DNA from: an uncultured Clostridia bacterium
GTDB taxonomy: Bacteria > Bacillota > Clostridia > TANB77 > CAG-508
Assembly (NCBI GenBank): GCA_944393755.1
Contig: CALYBF010000016.1
Location: forward strand, 1-16,055
Direction of reading: 5' to 3'
Length of the DNA: 16,055 nt
The translations under genes and the position numbers were made by a program. Shown here one piece after another: positions 5,798-14,059 of the stretch; the first letter of the stretch is position 1, and every line of letters starts with the position of its first letter. The notes beneath the pieces are model-generated. The model was not told where the DNA came from. It ran no database searches and saw only the letters and a list, made by a program, of their open reading frames with translations.

Positions 5798-8700
5798 ATG
5801 AACCGAAAAAATCTTTTATTAAGTATTGTTGCTTTAATTGTGATAATGATAGTTAGTTTATTACCAACAACTGTTAATGCACAAGTAGCTAACACACCAT
5901 TATATCTTGGGATAACTGAATTAAGAACAAACGATTCACCTAATATGGGGTATGCTATTGGTGATCCAAATGATAATGGCTCAGGAACTAATGCTACTGC
6001 GGCTAAGTTGTGGAATATTAGAGAACTTGAAAGTGCAGAACAAAATGCACCAGCAAAAACAAACGGAAATAAAAATATATATTGTATAAAAGCTGGGGTA
6101 GGTTTTTCAGACACCCATAAAAGTGCTACATATAATATTTTTTATGATATGAAAACTGAAAGAACTACTATACCAGAAAATGTAATAAATTATAAAAATG
6201 CTGAAATAACTGTAGACGAAGTAACAGTTAATAGATATGATGCATTACTTGCTTTAGCTGATATGTTATATTTAATAGATGGCGAAGATAATCAAGAAGA
6301 AAGATTAGCATATCTAGAAGCTAATGGAGCATCAAATGGATATCCAGATTATGCAGATGTAATCTTAACAAGAGATGATATAGCAGCAGTACAACAAGCA
6401 GCTATATGGTTTTTCACAAACAGTGAAGAAGGAACTAAATTTGATAAAAGAGAAGATACAACTTGGTTAAATTACACATTAAATGGAAATGATTATGAGC
6501 CTTTAACAGATTATCCTCAAGGGGAAGTTGAAGGAATAAAAGATGAAGGATATCAAAGAAACGAACAAGCAAATTTATTATATAATAACTTAATTAAAAA
6601 AGCAGTTCAAAATGCTAATAATTATTCTGGTTCAACATCAAATACAGGTTTACCTGTTAAATTAAATACACAAACATTAAATTATGAAGAATCAAATGGT
6701 TCATATATATTAGGACCAATAAACATAGCTGAAGTATCAAACCTTCCATATAATATTAATTTAAAAATTGAAAATGGAAGCACAACAATAAATGATTATA
6801 AATTATTAAATGCTGATAAACAAGAAGTAGCAGAAGGAACAACAATAAATGATTTAGTAGGTAGTGATTTTTATATATCAGTAGATGTAGACAATGTAGA
6901 AACAATTAAATTAACATTTGGTGTAGATTATAGTTATAATAAACTAACATTGTGGACTACAGGAACAGCAGAAGAACAACCTGTTATGATACCTGAAAAA
7001 ATTGAAGATTCAGAAAACTTAATTTTAGAAGTTACACCAGATAATGAACCTTTTGACTTAGCTTTAAGAAAATATATAACACAAGTAAATGGTGTAAATG
7101 TAACAAATTCAAGAGTACCAGAAATAGATGAAGGAAGTTTACAAACAGGAACAACAGCTACATATAAACACAGAAAAGACCCAGTTTTAGTAGAAACAGG
7201 AAGCATAGTTACATATAACATTACAATTTATAATGAAGGAGAAAAAGACGGTCGTGCAACAAAAATTGTAGACCAATTACCAACAGGTCTTAAATTTAAT
7301 AAAGTAGTAAGCGGTAATTTTGAATTAGAATCTTATGATGAAAGTGGAGATAATAAATTAACATTAGTAAGAAAATCAGGAAATGAAGATAATTTACCAG
7401 CATATACAGGAACAGGAGACATAAGCTCAGAAACAATTACAATAGAGTGTGAAGTAACAGCTACTCCAGATGAGACAAAAACAAAAGTGTTAACAAATGT
7501 AGCATATATAGCAGAAGAATATAATTCTGAAGACAATGTTACAATAACAAACCAAGATGGAGCAGACAGAGATTCAAAACCTGAAACTGTACCAAGTGTA
7601 AATAAAGATAATATGGAAAACTATACTGGTAATGGAAATAAACAAGATTTAACAGATTCAGATTACTATTATAAAGGACAAGAAGATGATGATGATTTTG
7701 AAAAATTAGTTTTAATGCCAGAATCATTTGACTTAAAATTAATAAAAAGAATTACAGCTGTAAATGATAGGGTTGTAGAACCAGATAGATTAAAAGGTGT
7801 AGATGTAAGTGATTTAAATACAATTGGTGAAGATGGAAATTTAGTTACAACAGCAGATTATGATATGGACAAGACACCAGTTTCTGTTAAAAAAGGAGAT
7901 ATAGTTACATATACATTTAGAATATATAATGAAGGAACAATTGATGGTTATGCTTCAGAAATAACAGAAGATGTACCAGAAGGTTTAGAATTTATCTGGT
8001 CTGAACTAGAAGGTGAAGATTTAGATAATGATCCAAACCTAACAGATGATGAAAAAGAAGCTGTTAAGTTTAACCAACAATATTTATGGGGTAATTTCCA
8101 ATATGATGAAAATAGAGAAAAAATAGTACAAATATCTACAGATTATTTATCTAAAGAAGTAAGTGATGAAAACTTAATACCAGCATTTGGTGATAATGAT
8201 GGCACAAAAACAGAAGCAGATTTACATTATAAAGAAGTATCAGTAAAATTCAAAGTTGTATCAGAGGATGTTACAGGTACAACAATTAGAAACGAAGCAG
8301 CTATTACTGAAGATACTGATGAAAATGGTGATCCAGTAGATGATAGAGACTCTAACACAGATAATTGGGTAAAATATGAAGATGATGAAGACTTTGATAA
8401 TGTAATTTTACAATCATTTGACTTAGCTTTAAGAAAATTCATAATAGCAGTAAGTGATGATGAAACAATAGATGATGAAGAATATTTAAAAAATGCTGAC
8501 GGTTCATATTCAAGAGCACCAGTAGTAGATACTTCACTTTTAAATACAACAGATGCAGAAGGTAATTTAATTACAACAGCTATTTATAATCATACTAAAG
8601 AGCCTGTATTAGTACAATTAGATGATTATGTTGTATATATGTTAAGAGTATATAATGAAGGTGAAATAGCTGGATATGCAGCAGAAATTAAAGACCATTT

Positions 8701-9715
8701 ACCACCATATTTAGAATTTGTAGATAATGAATTTAATAAAGAATATGGTTGGGAAGTATCAGAAGATGGAAGAACAATCACAACAAGATATTTAGAAGAT
8801 TCTTTAATAGAAGCAGCTAGCAAAAATGAAGAAGGTGGATATGTTTTATCTTATGTAGATGTTCCAATTATGTGTAAAGTTACAAACAATGCACCAACAA
8901 GTGAAAATATTACTAATATTGCAGATATAACAGAATATCAAGATGAAAATAAAGAACCAGTAAGAGATAGAGACTCAAATGAAGACAATGTAAATCTTCC
9001 ATCAGATGAAGAATTACCAAACTATAAAGATGATGTTACAGGAGAATATATACCAGGTCAAGAAGATGACGACGACTTTGAAAAAGTAGTAATTAAAATA
9101 TTTGACTTAAGCTTAAGAAAATGGGTAACACAAGCTATAGTAATAGATAAAGATGGACAAACAATAACAGAAACAGGACATCAACCATATGATGACCCAG
9201 AAGAGATAGTAAAAGTAGAATTACATAGAAAACACATAAATGATGTAACAGTGAAATTTAGATATAAAATAAGAGTAACAAATGAAGGTGAAATCGCAGG
9301 ATATGCAAAAGAAGTAACAGACTACATACCTGAAGGTTTAAGATTTATAGCAGAAGATAACCCAGGATGGACAGATGAAGGAAATAATGTAATATCAACA
9401 AGATTGTTAGAAAATACATTATTACAACCAGGGGAATATGCAGAAGTAGAAGTAGTATTAACTTGGATAAATGACGAAAATAATATGGGCTTAAAAGTAA
9501 ATACTGCAGAGATATCTGAAGACTACAATGATTATGATGTACCAGACATAGATTCAACACCAGACAACCAAAAAGAAGGTGAAGATGATATAGATGACGC
9601 ACCAGTAATGTTATCAGTAGGAACAGGTACAGCAAGAACATATTTCACATTAGGTTTAGTAGTTTTAGTTACAATAGCAGGTGGAATAATTTTAATTAAG
9701 AAATATATCTTATAA
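5798..9715 (+). CDS. Thioester-domain surface adhesin with DUF11-like repeats
   Basis: This is a 1305-residue secreted, membrane- or wall-anchored protein. An upstream in-frame ATG at 5720 lacks an SD and precedes the proximal promoter; ATG 5798 follows AAAGGAGAG (5783-5791) and begins a clean signal peptide (core about 6-22, cleavage near VNA, residue 28). Residues about 29-290 look like a thioester (TQXA) domain: Cys96 in IYCIKAG and Gln200 in QQAAIW (200-204 region) are the expected thioester pair, which in related Gram-positive adhesins bonds covalently to host surface amines. Four DUF11-like modules begin at FDL(A/K/S)L(R/I)K, residues 419, 644, 874 and 1102. Each holds an early Lys (425, 650, 880, 1108), a late Asn (567, 832, 1040, 1235), possible isopeptide partners, and a terminal D-x-D-S (590, 849, 1057, 1250). 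The final 25 residues form a membrane segment with KK. There is no LPXTG; SVGTG precedes the segment. The adhesion role is inferred. Confidence 0.88.
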   Translation: MNRKNLLLSIVALIVIMIVSLLPTTVNAQVANTPLYLGITELRTNDSPNMGYAIGDPNDNGSGTNATAAKLWNIRELESAEQNAPAKTNGNKNIYCIKAGVGFSDTHKSATYNIFYDMKTERTTIPENVINYKNAEITVDEVTVNRYDALLALADMLYLIDGEDNQEERLAYLEANGASNGYPDYADVILTRDDIAAVQQAAIWFFTNSEEGTKFDKREDTTWLNYTLNGNDYEPLTDYPQGEVEGIKDEGYQRNEQANLLYNNLIKKAVQNANNYSGSTSNTGLPVKLNTQTLNYEESNGSYILGPINIAEVSNLPYNINLKIENGSTTINDYKLLNADKQEVAEGTTINDLVGSDFYISVDVDNVETIKLTFGVDYSYNKLTLWTTGTAEEQPVMIPEKIEDSENLILEVTPDNEPFDLALRKYITQVNGVNVTNSRVPEIDEGSLQTGTTATYKHRKDPVLVETGSIVTYNITIYNEGEKDGRATKIVDQLPTGLKFNKVVSGNFELESYDESGDNKLTLVRKSGNEDNLPAYTGTGDISSETITIECEVTATPDETKTKVLTNVAYIAEEYNSEDNVTITNQDGADRDSKPETVPSVNKDNMENYTGNGNKQDLTDSDYYYKGQEDDDDFEKLVLMPESFDLKLIKRITAVNDRVVEPDRLKGVDVSDLNTIGEDGNLVTTADYDMDKTPVSVKKGDIVTYTFRIYNEGTIDGYASEITEDVPEGLEFIWSELEGEDLDNDPNLTDDEKEAVKFNQQYLWGNFQYDENREKIVQISTDYLSKEVSDENLIPAFGDNDGTKTEADLHYKEVSVKFKVVSEDVTGTTIRNEAAITEDTDENGDPVDDRDSNTDNWVKYEDDEDFDNVILQSFDLALRKFIIAVSDDETIDDEEYLKNADGSYSRAPVVDTSLLNTTDAEGNLITTAIYNHTKEPVLVQLDDYVVYMLRVYNEGEIAGYAAEIKDHLPPYLEFVDNEFNKEYGWEVSEDGRTITTRYLEDSLIEAASKNEEGGYVLSYVDVPIMCKVTNNAPTSENITNIADITEYQDENKEPVRDRDSNEDNVNLPSDEELPNYKDDVTGEYIPGQEDDDDFEKVVIKIFDLSLRKWVTQAIVIDKDGQTITETGHQPYDDPEEIVKVELHRKHINDVTVKFRYKIRVTNEGEIAGYAKEVTDYIPEGLRFIAEDNPGWTDEGNNVISTRLLENTLLQPGEYAEVEVVLTWINDENNMGLKVNTAEISEDYNDYDVPDIDSTPDNQKEGEDDIDDAPVMLSVGTGTARTYFTLGLVVLVTIAGGIILIKKYIL

Positions 9716-9731
9716 TAATATAAGAAAAACT

Positions 9732-9762
9732 AAAGGTAGAGCAAATATGCTCTGCTTTTTTT
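9732..9762 (+). terminator. Terminator of the surface protein gene
   Basis: A 12-bp stem with two G-U pairs joins 9732-9743 to 9748-9759 around an AATA loop. T-rich sequence continues to 9762. Confidence 0.88.
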
Positions 9763-9797
9763 ATTAATAAAAGTTATATATTTTAGATAATCTTTGC

Positions 9798-9826
9798 TTG
9801 ATTTTTACAATTGTGTATTGTAAAAT
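9798..9826 (+). promoter_or_regulatory. Promoter of the P-loop gene
   Basis: TTGATT (9798-9803), 17-base spacer, TAAAAT (9821-9826), overlapping a TATAAT at 9826-9831. Nearly all of the spacer is occupied by a palindrome. Confidence 0.65.
9803..9825. promoter_or_regulatory. Operator-like palindrome within the promoter
   Basis: Perfect 9-base arms TTTTACAAT (9803-9811) and ATTGTAAAA (9817-9825) surround a TGTGT centre. The right arm covers most of the -10. A protein bound here would block RNA polymerase, so repression is the likely mode. I do not recognise the site as belonging to a named regulator. Confidence 0.6.
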
Positions 9827-9914
9827 ATAATATATATCTAAAAATATATGCAATAAAATGCAAGGAATAGTAATTGATATTTAAATGCTAATATTAAGAA
9901 AAAGGAAATGTAAA

Positions 9915-9941
9915 ATGTTAAATAAAAAGGAGTTAGTATGA
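9915..9941 (+). CDS. Possible 8-residue leader peptide overlapping the next start
   Basis: ATG 9915, read as M-L-N-K-K-E-L-V, stops at TGA 9939-9941. The stop overlaps the next gene's ATG (9938-9940) in an ATGA junction. An SD, AAGGAA (9902-9907), lies seven bases upstream, and the coding part contains the SD of the next gene. This arrangement suits translational coupling, but so short an ORF could occur by chance. Confidence 0.4.
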   Translation: MLNKKELV

Positions 9942-10477
9942 TATTTTTGGCTGGAATACACGGAGTAGGAAAAGATGCTTTTTCAAAAGAAATAGAAGAA
10001 AAAACAGGGATAAAATCATATTCTGCAAGTGAATTAATACAAAAACAAGGAAATATCAGTTTAAATCCAAATAAAAGAGCAAATAATATAAGTAAGAATC
10101 AAGATTATTTAGTAGAGGCAATTAGAAATAAGAATTTATCAGGAAGATATATTTTAAATGGACATTTTTGCTTGATAAATAGTAATGGAGAAGTAGAAAG
10201 AATACCAATTGATACTTTTTTTAGTTTGAAACTAGAAAAAATAGTTTTATTAATAGAAAGACCAGAGATAATTATCGCAAGAAGAGAAATTAGAGATAAG
10301 ATAGTAACGAGTGTAGAAGAAACTAAAAGTTTCCAAGATGGAGAAATTGCTTATGGAAGAGAAGTAGCTAGATTATTAGATATACCAATAGGTATTTTTA
10401 ATTCTACAAATGAAAGAAAAAAAGCAATAGATTTTGTCGTAAAAGAAAGAAGTGAAAAAGAAAAGGATATAGTATAA
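9938..10477 (+). CDS. P-loop NTPase, nucleotide-kinase-like, function unknown
   Basis: This 179-residue soluble protein has the fold signature of small adenylate-kinase-like ATPases. Walker A is GIHGVGKD at residues 6-13; Asp13 replaces the usual Ser/Thr that helps bind magnesium, as in some kinases with a GKD loop. Other family-like features are SASELIQ (about 29-35), ILNGHFCL (about 71-78) and a lid-like Arg-rich stretch, ERPEIIIARREIRDK (about 107-121). The closest description I can give is the AAA_17-type 'ATP-binding protein' group, with no assigned substrate. ATG 9938 follows AAGGAG closely. The promoter carries a palindromic operator, and a short upstream ORF overlaps the start, so expression looks controlled. 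It is probably a single-gene transcript, since another promoter follows at 10506. Enzyme activity on a nucleotide is an inference. Confidence 0.8.
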   Translation: MIFLAGIHGVGKDAFSKEIEEKTGIKSYSASELIQKQGNISLNPNKRANNISKNQDYLVEAIRNKNLSGRYILNGHFCLINSNGEVERIPIDTFFSLKLEKIVLLIERPEIIIARREIRDKIVTSVEETKSFQDGEIAYGREVARLLDIPIGIFNSTNERKKAIDFVVKERSEKEKDIV

Positions 10478-10500
10478 TCTAATAACTATATTTTTTCTTT
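10467..10500 (+). terminator. Weak terminator overlapping the stop codon of the P-loop gene
   Basis: Seven-base A/T-rich arms ATATAGT (10467-10473) and ACTATAT (10485-10491) are followed by a long T-rich tract. The stem has little G+C, so termination may be partial. Confidence 0.4.
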
Positions 10501-10505
10501 TTTTC

Positions 10506-10534
10506 TTGATAAAAAGAAAAAAGTGTTGTAAAAT
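10506..10534 (+). promoter_or_regulatory. Promoter of the four-gene operon
   Basis: TTGATA (10506-10511), 17-base spacer, TAAAAT (10529-10534). I see no comparable promoter before any of the next three genes. Confidence 0.75.
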
Positions 10535-10558
10535 ATTGGTTGAAGGGAGAAGAGAAGA

Positions 10559-11791
10559 TTGGAACTTGAAAGATTAGCAGAAGAAGTAGAAAAAGAACTA
10601 GAACAAGAATTTAAAAAGATAGATAAAATATGTGAGATAAATAGTAAAAAAGTATTAGAAGCATTTCAAGAGTGTGATTTACAAGAAAGTCATCTTAATT
10701 CATCTACAGGATATGGAATAGATGAACCAGGAAGAAATAAAATAGAAGAAATATATAGCAAAATATTTAAGGCAGAAGAAGCTTTAGTTAGAACACAATT
10801 AATATCAGGAACACATGCATTAACAGTAGCGTTATTTGGTATGTTAAGACCAGGAGATACAATGATAAGTATAACAGGAGCGCCATATGATACTTTGCAA
10901 ACAGTAATAGGTATAGGTGGAGAAGAAAGCAATAGTTCTTTAAAATCATTTGGAATAAAATATGAACAAATAGAATTAGTAGATAATGACTTTGATATAG
11001 AAAAAATAAAAGAAAGACTTTCTAAAGGAAATGTAAAATTATTAGAAATACAAAAATCAAGAGGATATTCAACAAGAAAAACGTTAACAATAGATAAAAT
11101 AGAAAGAGTTATAAAAGAAATAAGAAAAGTAGATAATAATGTAATAATAATGGTAGATAATTGTTATGGAGAATTTGTTGAAGAGAAAGAACCAATAGAG
11201 GTAGGAGCAGATATAGCAGTAGGGTCTTTAATGAAAAACTTGGGAGCAGGAATTGCAACATCAGGGGCATATATAGTAGGAAGAAAAGATTTAGTGAATT
11301 TATGTGCTGAAAGACTAACTTCACCAGGAATAGGAAAAGAAATAGGACCTTCATTAAATCAAAATACATTATTATTAAAAGGTTTATTTTTTGCACCTTC
11401 TGTTGTAAAAAGCAGTATGAAAACAGCAATTTTTGCAAGTAGGTGTTTAGAAAAATTAGGATATCAAGTAGAACCAAAATATAATGAAAAAAGAGGAGAT
11501 ATTGTTCAAACATTAAGTTTGGGATCTGAAGAAAAATTAGTAAAATTCTGCCAAGGAATACAAAAAGGATCTCCAATTGATTCAAATGTTTTACCATATC
11601 CTGGAGATATGGGTGGATATGAAGATAAAGTAATAATGGCAGCTGGAACATTTACACAAGGCTCAACAATAGAACTTAGTTGTGATGGACCAATTAGAGA
11701 ACCTTATATTGCATATATGCAAGGCGGACTAACATATGAATATGGTAAACTTGGTATATTAAAAGCAATCGAATTTATACAAAAGAATTAA
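10559..11791 (+). CDS. PLP-dependent methionine gamma-lyase/aluminium-resistance family protein
   Basis: This 410-residue protein belongs to the Met_gamma_lyase family (B. subtilis YnbB-like, often annotated 'aluminum resistance protein'), a fold-type I PLP enzyme group related to cystathionine lyases; the natural substrate is not settled. Family features are the N-terminal STGYGIDEPGRNKIEEIY segment, the EALVRTQLISGTHAL motif (near residues 77-91), the VDNCYGEFVE stretch with its Asp for the PLP ring nitrogen, and GSLMKNLGAG, where Lys226 should form the Schiff base. The start is TTG 10559: the SD AAGGGAGA (10543-10550) is correctly spaced and there is no in-frame ATG nearby upstream. The next gene begins 21 bases after the stop, which suggests an operon. 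Length is normal for the family. Confidence 0.9.
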   Translation: MELERLAEEVEKELEQEFKKIDKICEINSKKVLEAFQECDLQESHLNSSTGYGIDEPGRNKIEEIYSKIFKAEEALVRTQLISGTHALTVALFGMLRPGDTMISITGAPYDTLQTVIGIGGEESNSSLKSFGIKYEQIELVDNDFDIEKIKERLSKGNVKLLEIQKSRGYSTRKTLTIDKIERVIKEIRKVDNNVIIMVDNCYGEFVEEKEPIEVGADIAVGSLMKNLGAGIATSGAYIVGRKDLVNLCAERLTSPGIGKEIGPSLNQNTLLLKGLFFAPSVVKSSMKTAIFASRCLEKLGYQVEPKYNEKRGDIVQTLSLGSEEKLVKFCQGIQKGSPIDSNVLPYPGDMGGYEDKVIMAAGTFTQGSTIELSCDGPIREPYIAYMQGGLTYEYGKLGILKAIEFIQKN

Positions 11792-11812
11792 AAATTAGAA
11801 AGGAAGAGGAAA

Positions 11813-12763
11813 ATGGTTATTGTAGTTGTGTTATTAGTTTTTATTGTTTTAATAACATTAGTTTTAATATTTGGAGGTATGAGCCAAAGACAAGAAGAAA
11901 GACAAGCTGAAAAAGAAAGAAAAGAGGCTATTAAACAAGCAAAAAAAGAAATGAAAGAAAAGCAAGATAGTGTAAAACAGCAAACAAGACAAGAATATAA
12001 AGATTTATTTAAAGAGATAGAAGAAGAGCCATCAGATTCTAAAGAAGAGGAAGATTTCGAAGATTATTATGATGATGAAGATGACGAAAACGAAGTAGAA
12101 GAAGATTATAATCTAAATGAACCTATAGAAGAAAAACAATTAAATGTAGAAAATAATATATTTGAAAATGATGTAAAAGAAGATATTATGTCAGGTGAAG
12201 ATTTACCATATTTAAATGGAGATCCGGAAGATGAAGAAAGTGAAAATGAGGACGAAGACACTTATGATGTAAAAGAAAAAACAGAAGAAGTAAAAGAACC
12301 CAAACAAGAAAGCGATAATTCAGGAATAGAGTGGTTTATACCAGGAGTTCAAGATATAAACAATGAACAAGAAGAAAATGAAGAACTAGAAGAAGTAGTA
12401 GAAGAAAAAGAACAGGAAGATGATAAAATGGCAGGTAATTCTATAGATAATGAACTTGCAAGATATGAACAAGAAGCATCTGCAAATAATATTGGTTATT
12501 TAAATGGAGATGAACCAGAAGAAGTAGTAGAAGAAAAGAAAGAAGAAAAAACAAAAACAACAAAGAGAACAACAAAATCAGGAACAACAGCTAAGAAAAC
12601 GGGAACTAAAAAAACAACAACTAAAGCTGGAACAACAAAAAAGACAACAAGCACAGCTAAAAAAACTACTTCAAAACCAAAGACAACTACTAAAAAGACT
12701 ACAACAAAAAAGACAAGTACTAAAAAAGGAACAACTAAAAAAACAACCAAAAAGGATGAATAA
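11813..12763 (+). CDS. Membrane-anchored acidic protein with Lys/Thr-rich tail
   Basis: I do not recognise a family for this 316-residue protein. Residues 2-22 form one hydrophobic segment, followed directly by a charged RQEERQ/KER region (25-50), which should hold the rest in the cytoplasm by the positive-inside rule. Residues about 60-245 are very acidic and probably disordered, with two similar short motifs, LPYLNGDPED and IGYLNGDEPEE. Residues 247-316 are a 70-residue tail of which 31 are Thr and 24 Lys, resembling histone-H1-like or AlgP-type tails that bind nucleic acid. Opposite charges in one chain could pair with each other. ATG 11813 has an AGGAAGAGGA SD. It sits in the operon between the PLP enzyme and the flavoprotein, six bases before the latter. 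Nucleic-acid binding is an inference from composition. Confidence 0.82.
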   Translation: MVIVVVLLVFIVLITLVLIFGGMSQRQEERQAEKERKEAIKQAKKEMKEKQDSVKQQTRQEYKDLFKEIEEEPSDSKEEEDFEDYYDDEDDENEVEEDYNLNEPIEEKQLNVENNIFENDVKEDIMSGEDLPYLNGDPEDEESENEDEDTYDVKEKTEEVKEPKQESDNSGIEWFIPGVQDINNEQEENEELEEVVEEKEQEDDKMAGNSIDNELARYEQEASANNIGYLNGDEPEEVVEEKKEEKTKTTKRTTKSGTTAKKTGTKKTTTKAGTTKKTTSTAKKTTSKPKTTTKKTTTKKTSTKKGTTKKTTKKDE

Positions 12764-12769
12764 AATTTT

Positions 12770-14026
12770 ATGAAAGTAGTAGTAATAGGTGGAGGACCAG
12801 CTGGTATGATGTCAGCGATTATGGCAAAAGAAGCTGGAAATGAAGTTATCTTAATTGAAAAAATGAAATCATTAGGAAGAAAACTATTGATAACAGGAAA
12901 AGGAAGATGTAATATAACATCTTCTTTACCTATGGAAGAATTTATTAAAAACACACCAGGAAATGGAAAGTTTTTATATAGTGTTTTTAATAATTTTTCA
13001 AACAAAGACATAATTAAATTCTTAAATAAAGAAGGCTTAGAAGTAAAAGAAGAAAGAGGAAATAGAATATTCCCAGTAACAGATAAATCACAAGATGTAT
13101 TAGATTGTTTTATAAAAAAACTAAAAAAAGATAAAGTAGAAATACATTATAATGAAAAAGTAGAAGAAATATTATATGACAAAAAAGAAGATGAAAAAAT
13201 AGTAACAGGAGTTAGAACTTCAAAAGGAGAAATAAAAGCAGATAAAGTAATACTTGCAACTGGTGGAAAAAGTTATCCATTAACAGGTTCAACAGGAGAT
13301 GGATATTGTTTGGCACAAAAATTGGGACATACTATTACTAATTTAAAACCATCATTAGTACCAATAGAAATATTTGAAAAAAGTATTTGTAAGAATTTAC
13401 AAGGGTTAAGTTTAAGAAATGTGTCAATTAAAATAATAGATAATGAGAATAAAAAAGAAATATATTCTGATTTTGGTGAGATGTTGTTTACTCATTTTGG
13501 AGTATCTGGACCTATAATATTAAGTTCATCAGCACATTTAGTAAGATATAAAAATATAGATGAAAAATTTAAAAATAAAAATATAAAGATAATTGTTGAT
13601 TTTAAACCAGCTCTTTCAGAAGAAAAATTAGAAGCAAGAATTTTAAGAGATTTTAAAGAGTTTAAAAATAAACAATTTAAAAATAGTTTGGATAAATTAT
13701 TACCACAAAAATTAATACCTGTAATTATAAAACTAAGTAATATAAATGAAAATAAAAAAGTAAACGAAATAACAAAAGAAGAAAGAAAACAATTAGTTGT
13801 TTTACTTAAAAACTTCACCTTGACTTTAGAAAAACTAAGACCAATTGAAGAAGCGATAATTACAAGTGGGGGAATAAATATTAAAGAAATAAACCCTAAA
13901 ACAATGGAATCTAAATTGGTTAAAAATTTATATTTTGCTGGTGAAATAATAGATGTTGATAGTTATACAGGTGGTTTTAATTTACAAATAGCATATTCAA
14001 CAGGTTATGTAGCAGGCTTGTCGTAA
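12770..14026 (+). CDS. HI0933-family (YhiN/YtfP/BaiN-like) FAD-dependent oxidoreductase
   Basis: This 418-residue flavoprotein has the usual family length. Residues 7-12, GGGPAG, are the dinucleotide-binding loop, with Glu30 (LIEK) placed to bind the ribose. The family stretch GRKLLITGKGRCNIT occupies 36-50, ATGGKSYPLTGSTGDGY starts at 163, and the second FAD site FAGE...DSYTGGFNLQIA lies at 389-408. Annotations for the family vary: BaiN in bile-acid metabolism, 'aminoacetone oxidase', and, from my recollection, E. coli YhiN (RdsA) and B. subtilis YtfP as 23S rRNA dihydrouridine synthases. The last is the most likely role for a conserved housekeeping copy, but sequence alone does not settle it. 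The start ATG 12770 lies six bases after the previous stop with only a weak, distant SD, so translation is probably coupled. Confidence 0.92.
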   Translation: MKVVVIGGGPAGMMSAIMAKEAGNEVILIEKMKSLGRKLLITGKGRCNITSSLPMEEFIKNTPGNGKFLYSVFNNFSNKDIIKFLNKEGLEVKEERGNRIFPVTDKSQDVLDCFIKKLKKDKVEIHYNEKVEEILYDKKEDEKIVTGVRTSKGEIKADKVILATGGKSYPLTGSTGDGYCLAQKLGHTITNLKPSLVPIEIFEKSICKNLQGLSLRNVSIKIIDNENKKEIYSDFGEMLFTHFGVSGPIILSSSAHLVRYKNIDEKFKNKNIKIIVDFKPALSEEKLEARILRDFKEFKNKQFKNSLDKLLPQKLIPVIIKLSNINENKKVNEITKEERKQLVVLLKNFTLTLEKLRPIEEAIITSGGINIKEINPKTMESKLVKNLYFAGEIIDVDSYTGGFNLQIAYSTGYVAGLS

Positions 14027-14059
14027 AAAGGCGAGCTTGTTTAAATTAAGGAGATGAAA

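Noticed and set aside
11109..11651. 180-codon minus-strand Leu-rich ORF
   Set aside because: It is antisense to the PLP enzyme; Leu/Phe richness comes from reversed A-rich codons, and no SD is seen.
12496..13011. 171-codon minus-strand ORF with Phe/Val-rich repeats
   Set aside because: It is the antisense of the Lys/Thr-rich tail and the start of the flavoprotein gene; the composition is that of a reversed AAA/ACA codon run.
14054..14059. ATG 14054 as yigZ start
   Set aside because: It directly abuts the SD AAGGAG; ATG 14060 has normal spacing.
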